Assembly (NCBI RefSeq): GCF_009870825.1
Contig: NZ_WTWY01000025.1
Coordinates: 1 to 64,000, forward strand
Length of the DNA: 64,000 bases
Direction of reading: 5' to 3'
DNA from: Paenibacillus sp. USDA918EY
GTDB taxonomy: Bacteria; Bacillota; Bacilli; Paenibacillales; Paenibacillaceae
The position numbers and the translations under genes were made by a program. Below the pieces are notes generated by a model. It ran no database searches. It saw only the letters and a list, made by a program, of their open reading frames with translations, and was not told the origin of the DNA. Below are positions 46,142-54,881 of the stretch, one piece after another; within the stretch, counting starts at the first letter, position 1, and each line of letters opens with the position of its first letter.

Positions 46142-46510
46142 ATGATTACAAAACAGGATAAGAACAAAGCACGTGTCAAACGTCATCTGCGTGTACGCAA
46201 GAAAATCCAAGGTACTGCAGCTCGTCCACGTTTGAACGTATTCCGTTCTTCTAAACATATCTATGCTCAACTGATCGATGACGTTGCAGGCGTAACGCTT
46301 GTATCCGCGTCTACGGTTGACAAAGAACTGAGCGGTTCCGTGAAAAACGGCGGCAGCGTGGAAGCAGCTCGTCAAGTCGGCGAATTGGTTGCAAAACGTG
46401 CGAAAGAAAAAGGACACACAGCGGTTGTATTCGACCGTGGAGGATATCTGTATCATGGACGGATTCAAGCCCTGGCTGAAGCGGCACGCGAAGCAGGCTT
46501 GGAATTCTAA
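46142..46510 (+). CDS. rplR: 50S ribosomal protein L18
   Basis: A 122-residue 5S rRNA-binding protein. RVKRHLRVRKKIQGTAARPR and the C-terminal FDRGGYLYHGRIQALAEAAR are typical. It follows rplF by 83 bp within the spc operon. Confidence 0.98.
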   Translation: MITKQDKNKARVKRHLRVRKKIQGTAARPRLNVFRSSKHIYAQLIDDVAGVTLVSASTVDKELSGSVKNGGSVEAARQVGELVAKRAKEKGHTAVVFDRGGYLYHGRIQALAEAAREAGLEF

Positions 46511-46536
46511 GAATTTCTAAAAAGGAGGTAAACGAC

Positions 46537-47034
46537 TTGCGTGTAGATCCGAACACTTTAGAACTGACTGAAAGAGTTGTAAATATTAACCGCGTAGCTA
46601 AAGTTGTAAAAGGCGGACGCCGTTTCAGCTTCAGCGCACTGGTTGTAGTCGGCGACGGCAAAGGCTGGGTCGGTGCAGGTATCGGTAAAGCCGGTGAAGT
46701 ACCTGACGCGATCCGCAAAGGCATCGAAGATGCGAAGAAAAACTTGATCCACGTTCCGATCGTAGGAACAACCATTCCTCACCTGGTTACCGGCCACTTT
46801 GGCGCTGGACGCGTTCTGTTGAAACCAGCTTCCGAAGGTACCGGAGTTATCGCCGGCGGTCCTGTTCGTGCAGTACTCGAGCTGGCTGGCGTAGGTGACA
46901 TCTTGACAAAATCTTTGGGTTCTTCGAACTCCATGAACATGGTCAACGCGACTCTGGAGGGCTTGTCCCGTCTGAAACGCGTTGAAGAGGTTGCCAAACT
47001 TCGTGGCAAATCTGTCGAAGAGCTGCTCGGTTAA
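46537..47034 (+). CDS. rpsE: 30S ribosomal protein S5
   Basis: A 165-residue protein at the mRNA entry and decoding region. The double-stranded-RNA-binding-like N-terminal domain has VVKGGRRFSFSALVVVGDGK, with the spectinomycin-site loop in wild-type form. It starts with TTG at 46537, 7 nt after AAGGAGG. Confidence 0.97.
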   Translation: MRVDPNTLELTERVVNINRVAKVVKGGRRFSFSALVVVGDGKGWVGAGIGKAGEVPDAIRKGIEDAKKNLIHVPIVGTTIPHLVTGHFGAGRVLLKPASEGTGVIAGGPVRAVLELAGVGDILTKSLGSSNSMNMVNATLEGLSRLKRVEEVAKLRGKSVEELLG

Positions 47035-47046
47035 GGAGGGAATGTC

Positions 47047-47232
47047 ATGGCTAAACTTCAAATTACCCTCGTCCGCAGTGTGATCGGTCGTCCTGAAACT
47101 CAGCGTACTACCGTGAAAACTCTCGGCTTGCGTAAAATCAACTCCAGCGTGGTGCACAACGACAATCCCGCGATTCGCGGTATGATCAACAAAGTAAGCC
47201 ATCTGGTATCTGTAAAAGAAATTGAAGGTTAA
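47047..47232 (+). CDS. rpmD: 50S ribosomal protein L30
   Basis: A 61-residue protein; LQITLVRSVIGRPETQRTTV and GLRKINSSVVHNDNPAIRGM are the bacterial L30 signature. It lies 12 bp after rpsE. Confidence 0.97.
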   Translation: MAKLQITLVRSVIGRPETQRTTVKTLGLRKINSSVVHNDNPAIRGMINKVSHLVSVKEIEG

Positions 47233-47279
47233 TCTCACAGGCAGATTAACCTACAAATATTAAGGAGGTGCAACGAACG

Positions 47280-47720
47280 ATGAAGTTACATGAACTTACT
47301 TCTGCTGCGGGTTCCCGTAAAGACCGCAAGCGCGTAGGTCGCGGTACAAGTAGCGGTACGGGCAAAACATCCGGTCGCGGTCACAAAGGTCAAAACGCTC
47401 GTTCCGGCGGCGGTGTACGTCCTGGATTCGAGGGTGGCCAAAACCCGCTGTATCGTCGTTTGCCAAAACGTGGTTTTGTAAATCCTACCCGGAAAGAGTA
47501 TGCGATTGTTAACATCGAGGAACTGAACAGCTTTGCAGAGGGCACAGAAGTTACTCCTGAAATTTTGGTGGAGAGCGGCGTAGTGAAAAACACGAAAAGC
47601 GGCATCAAAATTCTTGGCAACGGTGAAGTGACCGTGAAGTTGACTGTAAAAGCAAACAAGTTCTCTCAATCTGCGGTAGAGAAGATCGAGGCTGCCGGCG
47701 GTAAAACCGAGGTGATCTAA
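47280..47720 (+). CDS. rplO: 50S ribosomal protein L15
   Basis: A 146-residue protein with a long Gly/Arg-rich N-terminal extension (KRVGRGTSSGTGKTSGRGHK) that threads into 23S rRNA. AAGGAGGTG selects the ATG at 47280. Its stop overlaps the secY ATG by one base. Confidence 0.98.
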   Translation: MKLHELTSAAGSRKDRKRVGRGTSSGTGKTSGRGHKGQNARSGGGVRPGFEGGQNPLYRRLPKRGFVNPTRKEYAIVNIEELNSFAEGTEVTPEILVESGVVKNTKSGIKILGNGEVTVKLTVKANKFSQSAVEKIEAAGGKTEVI

Positions 47721-49018
47721 TGTTTAAGACCCTGAAGAATATATGGCGGGTTGAGGACCTACGAAAAAGAATTTTGTTTACCTTGTTAGTGCTGATCATT
47801 TATCGTATTGGTTCATTCGTCCCTGTTCCTGGCGTCAATAAAGATGTCCTGGAACAGACGAATCAGCAAGGTTCAGAATTGTTTGGTCTCTTAAACACGT
47901 TCTCAGGGGGAGCACTGCATCAGTTCTCTATCTTTGCCCTCGGGATCGTGCCGTATATTACCTCGTCCATTATCGTGCAATTGCTCTCGATGGACGTGAT
48001 TCCGAAGCTGGCCGAGTGGGCAAAACAAGGCGAGCACGGGAAAAAGAAATCGGCTCAATTGACCCGGTATGGTACGATCGTGTTGGGTCTCATCCAAGCA
48101 TTTGCGATGTCCGTCGGTTTTAACCGTTTGTACGGTACGCAGATGATTCCCAACGCCACTTTCGTGGATTACTTGCTGATTGCGATCGTGTTAACGGCAG
48201 GTACCGCGTTCTTGATGTGGCTGGGTGAGCAAATTACGGAAAAAGGAATCGGCAACGGTATTTCCATCTTGATCTTCTCCGGGATTGTCGCCAACATTCC
48301 GACATATATCCGTTCTACGGCTCAATCCAATTTCATTCAAGAAGGCCAGGCCTTTATGAATACGCTGAAAACGGTGATCCTCCTGATTGTTATCGTGGCG
48401 ATTATCGTGGGTGTCATCTACATCCAGCAGGCGATTCGTAAAATTCCTGTGCAATATGCCAAACGTGTGGTCGGTAACAAGATGTACGGTGGTCAGAATA
48501 CGCACATCCCATTGAAAATCAATGCGGCCGGCGTTATTCCAGTCATCTTCGCCGTATCCCTGCTGCAGTTCCCTACCATTATCGCGGGCTTCTTTAACAA
48601 GTATCTTTGGGCCCAATGGATCCAAACAAACTTGAGATATGATTACCCTCTTGGTATGGTTCTGTATGTCCTGATGATCATCGGTTTCACGTTCTTCTAC
48701 ACCTTCGTGCAGATGAACCCGAACCAGATGGCAGACAACATGAAGAAAAACGGCGGCTATATCCCGGGCATTCGCCCAGGTAAAGCGACCGAGAAATATC
48801 TGACCCGCGTAATGTCCCGGCTTACCATGACCGGTGCACTTTTCCTGGCTGCTATTTCTCTCTTGCCGATCGGCCTCGGTACGCTGGCGCAATTGCCTAG
48901 CGCAGTTAAAATCGGGGGTACTTCATTTCTGATCGTCATCGGGGTTGCGCTCGATACGATGAAGACCATCGAAAGTCAGTTGATCAAACGCCACTACAAA
49001 GGTTTCATCAATAAATAA
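47720..49018 (+). CDS. secY: Preprotein translocase subunit SecY
   Basis: A 432-residue channel protein with ten hydrophobic helices. Family signatures are GGALHQFSIFALGIVPYI near residues 70-90, then NKMYGGQNTHIPLKINAAGV and RPGKATEKYL. The start overlaps the rplO stop (TAATG), so expression is coupled to ribosomal protein synthesis. Confidence 0.98.
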   Translation: MFKTLKNIWRVEDLRKRILFTLLVLIIYRIGSFVPVPGVNKDVLEQTNQQGSELFGLLNTFSGGALHQFSIFALGIVPYITSSIIVQLLSMDVIPKLAEWAKQGEHGKKKSAQLTRYGTIVLGLIQAFAMSVGFNRLYGTQMIPNATFVDYLLIAIVLTAGTAFLMWLGEQITEKGIGNGISILIFSGIVANIPTYIRSTAQSNFIQEGQAFMNTLKTVILLIVIVAIIVGVIYIQQAIRKIPVQYAKRVVGNKMYGGQNTHIPLKINAAGVIPVIFAVSLLQFPTIIAGFFNKYLWAQWIQTNLRYDYPLGMVLYVLMIIGFTFFYTFVQMNPNQMADNMKKNGGYIPGIRPGKATEKYLTRVMSRLTMTGALFLAAISLLPIGLGTLAQLPSAVKIGGTSFLIVIGVALDTMKTIESQLIKRHYKGFINK

Positions 49019-49107
49019 GTAATAGGTTCCGGTGAAGTCGTTTTGGCGCTTCCCGGCAACTTATTGCCTTGTTTCTTGTAAGGAGCAAGTCGGAGGGAGA
49101 GAGAAAC

Positions 49108-49752
49108 GTGAACATACTATTCATGGGCCCTCCTGGGGCAGGGAAAGGAACGCAGGCAGAAGTCATTGTCAATGAATTCGGCATTCCCCACATTTCCACC
49201 GGCGATGCGTTTCGTCTGGCGATTAAACAGGGAACACCTATTGGGGTTAAAGCCAAAGAATACATGGACCAAGGGCTTTTGGTACCGGATGATGTCACGA
49301 TCGGCATCGTGGAGGAACGTCTGCAGCAGTCCGATTGCGAAAAAGGTTTTTTATTGGACGGCTTTCCAAGAACTCTTTCGCAAGCGGAAGCGCTGGATGA
49401 TATCCTAGGCAGACTGAATACCAAGCTGGATCATGTCATCAATCTGAAAGTGGACCGCGACAAGCTGCTCGCCCGCTTGACGGGACGGCGGATTTGCAAA
49501 AGCTGCGGCGCCACGTACCATGTGATCTTCAACCCTCCTAAACAGGAAGGTGTTTGTGATAAATGCGGAGGCGAGCTGTATCAGCGCTCGGATGACAACG
49601 AAGAGAGCGTCGGTACCCGTCTGGACGAATATATCAACAAAACAGCACCACTCCTTGCATTTTATGAGAACAAAGGTCTTTTGCGTCAGATCGATGGTGA
49701 TCAAGAAATCGATGCGGTATCGAAAGAAATCGTATCGGTGCTGCGAGGTTAG
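49108..49752 (+). CDS. adk: Adenylate kinase
   Basis: A 214-residue enzyme interconverting ATP, ADP and AMP. The P-loop is GPPGAGKGTQ. The lid holds a four-Cys zinc site (CKSCGATYH and CDKCGGE) typical of Gram-positive enzymes. GGAGGGA selects the GTG at 49108 rather than the upstream ATG. Confidence 0.98.
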   Translation: MNILFMGPPGAGKGTQAEVIVNEFGIPHISTGDAFRLAIKQGTPIGVKAKEYMDQGLLVPDDVTIGIVEERLQQSDCEKGFLLDGFPRTLSQAEALDDILGRLNTKLDHVINLKVDRDKLLARLTGRRICKSCGATYHVIFNPPKQEGVCDKCGGELYQRSDDNEESVGTRLDEYINKTAPLLAFYENKGLLRQIDGDQEIDAVSKEIVSVLRG

Positions 49753-49757
49753 TCGTA

Positions 49758-50504
49758 ATGATCATTTGTAAGTCCGAAACGGAACTCGGCTTTATGCGGG
49801 AAGCAGGGCGAATCGTGGCGGAAACGCACCGTCTTATGGCAAAGCACATCGAACCGGGCATCACGACCGGGGAACTGGACGCTATTGCTGACCACTACAT
49901 TCGCAGTCAGAATGCACTGCCGTCTTTTAAGGGCTACAATGGTTTTCCTGCCAGCATTTGCGCTTCAGTCAATGATCAGTTGGTGCACGGATTTCCCGGC
50001 AAACGCAAATTAAACGAAGGCGACATTGTTACGCTAGACATCGGTGCGCAGTACCGTGGTTACCATGGAGACTCCGCTTGGACCTATCCTGTAGGCAAGA
50101 TCTCGGAGGAAGCCCAGCGTCTGCTGGACGTTACCGAACAATCTTTGTACGCAGGCTTGGAGCTTGTCAAACCAGATGTGCGCCTGTTCACGATCTCACA
50201 TGCCATCCAACGCGTCATCGAAGACGCCGGCTTCTCGGTTGTTCGGGAGTATGTCGGACACGGAGTTGGGGCAGAACTGCATGAAGAACCGCAAATTCCG
50301 AACTTTGGCGTTCCGGACCGGGGCCCGCGGCTCAAACCCGGCATGGTGCTGGCGATTGAACCGATGGTCAATGCCGGATCCCGTTATGTCAAAACGCTGG
50401 AAGATAATTGGACGGTCGTTACGGTCGACGGTTCCTTGTGTGCCCATTTTGAGCATACGGTAGCCGTTACTGCCGATGGTCATGAAATTCTCACAAAACT
50501 CTGA
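49758..50504 (+). CDS. map: Type I methionine aminopeptidase
   Basis: A 248-residue enzyme that removes initiator methionine. Metal ligands are in TLDIGAQYRGYHGDSAW (two Asp), GHGVGAELHEEP (His) and AIEPMVN and EHTVAVT (two Glu). It begins 6 bp after adk. Confidence 0.97.
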   Translation: MIICKSETELGFMREAGRIVAETHRLMAKHIEPGITTGELDAIADHYIRSQNALPSFKGYNGFPASICASVNDQLVHGFPGKRKLNEGDIVTLDIGAQYRGYHGDSAWTYPVGKISEEAQRLLDVTEQSLYAGLELVKPDVRLFTISHAIQRVIEDAGFSVVREYVGHGVGAELHEEPQIPNFGVPDRGPRLKPGMVLAIEPMVNAGSRYVKTLEDNWTVVTVDGSLCAHFEHTVAVTADGHEILTKL

Positions 50505-50521
50505 TATGTAGGTGATTGTTC

Positions 50522-50830
50522 TTGAGTCATCAAAGCACCCTGCAAATCGGCCAGATTGTGAAGATCCTGAAAGGCAAAGACGCCGGACAGGTGGCCGTGG
50601 TCGTATCCATCGAAGACAGCAGGTTCGTGTATATTGCGGACGGGAACAAACGGAAGTTTGATCAGAGAAAGAAGAAAAACCTTCTTCATCTGGAGCCCCA
50701 GTCCTTCATTAGCAGCGAGGTCGCAAACAGTTTAAATGAAAGCGGTCGGGTCACAAACGGAAAACTGCGTTATGCGGTGATGAAGTTTATGAAGTCCACC
50801 GAAACCCATGCTGAAGAGAAAGGAGACTGA
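50522..50830 (+). CDS. KOW-domain RNA-binding protein (L14e/L6e/L27e-like)
   Basis: A 102-residue protein with an N-terminal KOW motif (IGQIVKILKGKDAGQVAVVV), a basic loop (NKRKFDQRKKKNL) and an acidic tail. The same gene lies between map and infA in B. subtilis. TTG at 50522 fits TAGGTGA; another in-frame TTG lies two codons upstream. The exact role is unknown; a translation-related one is likely from context. Confidence 0.88.
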   Translation: MSHQSTLQIGQIVKILKGKDAGQVAVVVSIEDSRFVYIADGNKRKFDQRKKKNLLHLEPQSFISSEVANSLNESGRVTNGKLRYAVMKFMKSTETHAEEKGD

Positions 50831-50832
50831 CT

Positions 50833-51048
50833 GTGGCCAAAGAGGATGTTATTGAAGTGGAAGGCACGGTCATCGAGCCGCTGCCGAACGCAACGTTCAA
50901 AGTTGAGCTTGAGAACGGTCATCAAATTCTTGCCCATGTTTCCGGTAAGCTGCGGATGCACTTTATCCGTATTCTGACAGGCGACAAAGTGGTCGTACAG
51001 CTATCGCCTTATGATTTAACCAAAGGCCGTATAACGTACCGCAAGTAA
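50833..51048 (+). CDS. infA: Translation initiation factor IF-1
   Basis: A 71-residue OB-fold protein. AKEDVIEVEGTVIEPLPNAT and HVSGKLRMHFIRILTGDKV are typical. It starts with GTG at 50833, two bases after the preceding stop. Confidence 0.98.
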   Translation: MAKEDVIEVEGTVIEPLPNATFKVELENGHQILAHVSGKLRMHFIRILTGDKVVVQLSPYDLTKGRITYRK

Positions 51049-51277
51049 ATTTTACCGTTTCTTTCATTAGGTTGCCCTGGATGTTATGATCCTATAGGGC
51101 GCTTGAAAATGTTTGACCGCAGGTTTACACTTGTAAAGTCCTGTTGATCTAAATATGAATTTGCTTCCTTCACGATGGGGGTAAATTCTCTGAAGAGAGT
51201 TTTGCGTAAAGCAAAGCTTTAGTCAATCCTTACGAAGCGAGTTTTGTTTTTTGCAAAACTTGAGGGAGGTAATTAAC
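51049..51277 (+). other. infA-rpmJ intergenic region with hairpins
   Basis: No gene is present. Hairpins seen are GCCCT/GGAT with ATCC/AGGGC (about 51074-51100), TTTGC-GTAAA-GCAAA at 51201-51215, and AGTTTTG at 51240-51246 with CAAAACT at 51254-51260 just before the rpmJ ribosome site. A possible promoter (TTGACC at 51113, TAAAGT at 51134) has only a 15-bp spacer. Confidence 0.4.
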
Positions 51278-51391
51278 ATGAAGGTAAGACCTTCTGTAAA
51301 GCCTATTTGCGAAAAATGCAAAGTCATTCGCCGCAAAGGGACTGTAATGGTTATCTGTGAAAATCCGAAGCACAAACAAAAACAAGGTTAA
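51278..51391 (+). CDS. rpmJ: 50S ribosomal protein L36
   Basis: A 37-residue gene. KVRPSVKPICEKCKVIRRKG and VICENPKHKQKQG give the C-x2-C-x12-C-x4-H zinc pattern of standard L36. GGGAGG lies before the ATG. It is in the conserved infA-rpmJ-rpsM order. Confidence 0.98.
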   Translation: MKVRPSVKPICEKCKVIRRKGTVMVICENPKHKQKQG

Positions 51392-51412
51392 GAGAAGGGG
51401 GTGTAGCGTAAA

Positions 51413-51781
51413 ATGGCTCGTATAGCTGGTGTGGATTTGCCACGTGACAAACGCGTTGAGATCGCCTTGACTTATATTTTCGGAATCGGTAAAACGACTT
51501 CCCAGAAAATTCTGAGCGAAACAGGCATCAATCCGGACACTCGTGTTCGTGATTTGACGGAAGATGAAGTCAGCAAACTGCGTGAAACGATCGACAAAAC
51601 GGTTAAGGTTGAAGGTGACCTGCGTCGTGAAATTTCCTTGAATATTAAACGTCTCGTTGAGATCGGCTGCTATCGTGGAGTGCGTCATCGCCGCGGTCTG
51701 CCGGTTCGTGGACAACGTACTAAAACGAATGCTCGTACACGGAAAGGCCCTCGTCGTACTGTAGCGAACAAGAAGAAATAA
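51413..51781 (+). CDS. rpsM: 30S ribosomal protein S13
   Basis: A 122-residue head protein at the A/P-site interface. ARIAGVDLPRDKRVEIALTY and the basic tail RGQRTKTNARTRKGPRRTVA are typical. GAAGGGGG precedes the ATG. Confidence 0.98.
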   Translation: MARIAGVDLPRDKRVEIALTYIFGIGKTTSQKILSETGINPDTRVRDLTEDEVSKLRETIDKTVKVEGDLRREISLNIKRLVEIGCYRGVRHRRGLPVRGQRTKTNARTRKGPRRTVANKKK

Positions 51782-51800
51782 GAAGGGGGGATAAAAGACA

Positions 51801-52196
51801 ATGGCTAAACCGAAAAAAGTCGTACGTACTAAACGTCGTGACCGCAAAAATATTGAATCCGGAGTGGCTCATATCCGTTCCACGTTCAATAACACTATCG
51901 TAACGATTACGGATCCTCATGGAAACGCGATTTCCTGGGCAAGCTCCGGCGGCCTTGGATTCAAAGGTTCCCGTAAGTCGACTCCGTTCGCAGCTCAAAT
52001 GGCTGCTGAATCCGCGGCTAAAGCTGCTATGGAACATGGAATGAAATCGGTAGAGGTTATGGTTAAAGGTCCAGGTGCTGGCCGTGAAGCAGCGATCCGC
52101 TCTTTGCAAGCTGCTGGTCTGGAAGTCAACCTGATCAAAGACGTAACTCCAGTTCCGCACAACGGTTGCCGCCCGCCTAAGCGTCGTCGTGTCTAA
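51801..52196 (+). CDS. rpsK: 30S ribosomal protein S11
   Basis: A 131-residue platform protein. GVAHIRSTFNNTIVTITDPH and the C-terminal DVTPVPHNGCRPPKRRRV are invariant family blocks. Upstream gap 19 bp; an AAGGGGGG site precedes the ATG. Confidence 0.98.
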   Translation: MAKPKKVVRTKRRDRKNIESGVAHIRSTFNNTIVTITDPHGNAISWASSGGLGFKGSRKSTPFAAQMAAESAAKAAMEHGMKSVEVMVKGPGAGREAAIRSLQAAGLEVNLIKDVTPVPHNGCRPPKRRRV

Positions 52197-52332
52197 TTGA
52201 AGCAAACCTGAGAAAATGTGGTATATTTCCGGCACAATCTGCTAATAATGGTTGTTTAGGCATACTACATGATAACACAAGGGTAAGGTAACAGTTTCAA
52301 ATAGGAGCGACGCTTGAAGGAGGGGTACTTGC

Positions 52333-53277
52333 GTGATTGAAATCGAAAAGCCGAAAATTGAGACCGTAGACGTCAGTGAAGACGGGGCCTATGGCAAGTT
52401 TGTAGTAGAACCGCTTGAGCGTGGATATGGTACGACGTTGGGGAACTCCCTTCGCCGGATCCTTCTCTCCTCGCTGCCAGGCGCAGCCGTAACATCCGTC
52501 CAAATCGACGGCGTGCTGCACGAGTTCTCAACGGTTCCGGGCGTAATGGAAGACGTGACGGAAATTATTCTGAACCTGAAGGCTCTTTCCCTGAAAATTC
52601 ATTCCGATGAGGAGAAAGTCCTCGAGATTGATGCAGAGGGCGAAGGAGTCGTGACGGCAGGAGACATCCGGGCGGACAGCGACGTTGAAATTCTCAACCC
52701 AGACCTGCATATTGCTACCATGGGGCCAGGTTCGAGACTTCACATGCGTATTTTTGCTAACCGCGGTCGTGGCTATGTCCAAGCAGATAAGAATAAACGT
52801 GATGATCAACCGATTGGCGTCATCCCGGTCGATTCTATCTATACCCCGATTAGCCGCGTCAACTATGGCGTGGAGAATACGCGGGTTGGTCAAGTGACCA
52901 ACTACGACAAATTGACGCTTGAAATCTGGACTGATGGCAGCATTCGTCCGGAAGAGGCGGTAAGCCTCGGCGCCAAAATTTTGACCGAGCATTTGATGCT
53001 GTTCGTCGGCTTGACCGATGAAGCGAAAGATGCGGAAATCATGGTCGAAAAAGAAGAAGACAAAAAAGAAAAAGTGCTTGAAATGACGATCGAAGAGCTG
53101 GATCTCTCTGTTCGTTCCTACAACTGCCTCAAACGTGCCGGCATCAACACGGTACAAGAGCTGACTACCAAAACGGAAGAAGACATGATGAAAGTCCGCA
53201 ACCTGGGCCGCAAGTCTTTGGAAGAAGTACAGGAAAAGCTCGAGGAACTTGGACTGGGACTTCGTACAGAAGAATAG
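52333..53277 (+). CDS. rpoA: DNA-directed RNA polymerase subunit alpha
   Basis: A 314-residue assembly subunit. The N-terminal domain has GYGTTLGNSLRRILLSSLPG, and the C-terminal domain (about residues 245-310) has the helix-hairpin-helix LDLSVRSYNCLKRAGI. It starts with GTG at 52333, 9 nt after AGGAGGGG. A 136-bp gap without clear signals separates it from rpsK. Confidence 0.98.
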   Translation: MIEIEKPKIETVDVSEDGAYGKFVVEPLERGYGTTLGNSLRRILLSSLPGAAVTSVQIDGVLHEFSTVPGVMEDVTEIILNLKALSLKIHSDEEKVLEIDAEGEGVVTAGDIRADSDVEILNPDLHIATMGPGSRLHMRIFANRGRGYVQADKNKRDDQPIGVIPVDSIYTPISRVNYGVENTRVGQVTNYDKLTLEIWTDGSIRPEEAVSLGAKILTEHLMLFVGLTDEAKDAEIMVEKEEDKKEKVLEMTIEELDLSVRSYNCLKRAGINTVQELTTKTEEDMMKVRNLGRKSLEEVQEKLEELGLGLRTEE

Positions 53278-53310
53278 CATCTTAGATTCGTTAGCGAAGG
53301 AGGGGAAAAC

Positions 53311-53676
53311 ATGGCATACCAAAAGTTGGGCCGCGATTCCAGCGCACGTAAAGCTTTGTTCCGTGACCTGGTAACCGACCTGTTCTTATATGAGCGCATT
53401 CAAACAACGGAAGCGAAGGCGAAGGAAGTCCGTTCCATCGCTGAGAAACTGATCACGAAAGCGAAGAAGGGTGACCTTCATGCTCGCCGTCAAGTGGCAG
53501 CATTCGTTCGTCGTGAAACGGTTGACGGAGAGCAAGACGCTATCCAAAAACTGTTCAGCGAGCTGGCTACCCGTTACGCTGAGCGTCCAGGCGGATACAC
53601 TCGTATCCTGAAGCTCGGACCTCGCCGCGGTGATTCCGCGCCTATGGTTTATCTGGAACTGGTTGACCGCGCGTAA
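53311..53676 (+). CDS. rplQ: 50S ribosomal protein L17
   Basis: A 121-residue tunnel-exit protein. KLGRDSSARKALFRDLVTDL and the C-terminal GGYTRILKLGPRRGDSAPMV are typical. Last gene of the alpha operon. The ecfA1-ecfA2-ecfT genes that follow it in B. subtilis are absent. Confidence 0.98.
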   Translation: MAYQKLGRDSSARKALFRDLVTDLFLYERIQTTEAKAKEVRSIAEKLITKAKKGDLHARRQVAAFVRRETVDGEQDAIQKLFSELATRYAERPGGYTRILKLGPRRGDSAPMVYLELVDRA

Positions 53677-53692
53677 ACAGGTGAGGATGGGG

Positions 53693-53736
53693 AAAGGGGG
53701 GAAGGAATCGCATGATTCTGATCGAACCCTTTTTTT
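53693..53736 (+). terminator. Likely terminator of the alpha operon
   Basis: AAAGGG at 53693-53698 pairs with CCCTTT at 53727-53732, enclosing GAATC-GCAT-GATTC, and further T residues follow. The stem is interrupted, so strength is uncertain. Confidence 0.55.
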
Positions 53737-53742
53737 CACGTC

Positions 53743-53792
53743 CGGGGCCTGAATACGGAATAAGATTGTTCTTATCCGCATAACAGGCCCCG
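53743..53792 (+). other. Long compound hairpin between rplQ and truA
   Basis: CGGGGCCTG at 53743-53751 pairs perfectly with CAGGCCCCG at 53784-53792. Inside, CGGAATAAG at 53756-53764 pairs with CTTATCCG at 53771-53778 with one bulge. No T-run follows. It occupies the place where ECF-transporter genes lie in B. subtilis. Confidence 0.6.
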
Positions 53793-53820
53793 ATTCGTGT
53801 TCCATGAACAATACCTTGGA

Positions 53821-53858
53821 ACGGCTTCGCCGTGAATTACGGCGGAGCCGTTTTATGT
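53821..53858 (+). terminator. Second terminator upstream of truA
   Basis: ACGGCTTCGCCGT pairs with ACGGCGGAGCCGT (one G-U pair), followed by a T-rich tail. Confidence 0.8.
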
Positions 53859-53919
53859 TTGCGCATCAAGCGGCGAGCCGTTCAAGTTCGTAGCAGACGC
53901 AAGTTCAGGAGGATGGGGA

Positions 53920-54696
53920 ATGCGCAACATATGCATGAAAGTCAGCTATGACGGTACGAATTACAACGGTTTTCAAACGCAGCCGGATGGAAACGCCATT
54001 CAGGATCATTTGGAGAAGGCCATTAAAATGCTGACGGGCGAGCAGGTGAAGATACACGCATCGGGTCGCACGGACGCCGGCGTTCATGCGGTCGGTCAGG
54101 TGTTTCATTTTCATACGGAATCCCAAATTCCGGTGGAACGATGGTGCCTGGCGCTGAACTCCAGACTCCCTCACGACATTATGGTCACCGAGGCCAGGGA
54201 GGTTCCGCTCGATTTCCACTCCAGAAGGAACGCGAAGCGTAAGACGTACCGTTACACCATCAATGCCAATCAGTTCCCGGATCTGTTCCGCAGGAATACG
54301 GAACTCCATCATCCCGGCAGGCTGAATGTCGAGGCGATGTCCGAAGGACTGCAGCATTTGATTGGGACCCATGACTTTACTTCATTTGCTTCGCGCCACT
54401 CTACCAAGCCTTCTCATATTCGCACGGTATATGATGCCCATATCGAAAGGGATCAATCCATGTGCCGTCCGGGGACCCGGGATCAGGGCTTGATCCATGT
54501 CTATATTACGGGAAACGGTTTTCTGCAGCATATGGTCCGCATTATTGTGGGCACATTGCTGGAAGTGGGGAAAGGCCGAAAAAAGCCGGAGGATATCGCA
54601 TCGATCCTGAAGGCGCAGAACCGGATGAAGGCTGGCCCGACGGCCGAATCGAAGGGGCTCATGTTATGGAACGTGGAATATGAGAATTTCGATTAA
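53920..54696 (+). CDS. truA: tRNA pseudouridine(38-40) synthase TruA
   Basis: A 258-residue enzyme isomerising U38-U40 in the anticodon arm. The catalytic Asp is in ASGRTDAGVHAVGQ near residue 52. KVSYDGTNYNGFQTQP opens the protein, and GNGFLQHMVRIIVGTLLEVG is the C-terminal signature. AGGAGGATGGGG precedes the ATG. Confidence 0.97.
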   Translation: MRNICMKVSYDGTNYNGFQTQPDGNAIQDHLEKAIKMLTGEQVKIHASGRTDAGVHAVGQVFHFHTESQIPVERWCLALNSRLPHDIMVTEAREVPLDFHSRRNAKRKTYRYTINANQFPDLFRRNTELHHPGRLNVEAMSEGLQHLIGTHDFTSFASRHSTKPSHIRTVYDAHIERDQSMCRPGTRDQGLIHVYITGNGFLQHMVRIIVGTLLEVGKGRKKPEDIASILKAQNRMKAGPTAESKGLMLWNVEYENFD

Positions 54697-54713
54697 AAAC
54701 ATTGAAAATCGGC

Positions 54714-54742
54714 TTGCGATTTGTCTGCCTATACTGTAAAAT
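54714..54742 (+). promoter_or_regulatory. Promoter of rplM-rpsI
   Basis: TTGCGA at 54714-54719 and TAAAAT at 54737-54742 have a 17-bp spacer. Confidence 0.6.
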
Positions 54743-54746
54743 AAAA

Positions 54747-54881
54747 GTTGTGTTTTCTTATGGCTCTCCCACAGCCCCCAGTAAGAAGACGACAAACTTA
54801 ACATAACAAATTGACTTACTTTTGATAACAAAGATGAACGAAGATAAATGATTTTCGGACGATTACAAGGAGGAACTATTC
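54747..54881 (+). promoter_or_regulatory. Probable L13 leader
   Basis: The leader before rplM contains TTTTCTTA at 54753-54760 pairing with TAAGAAGA at 54782-54789 around a C-rich loop. Its size and place fit the L13 leader described upstream of rplM-rpsI in Firmicutes. The assignment rests on position and one stem only. Confidence 0.55.
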
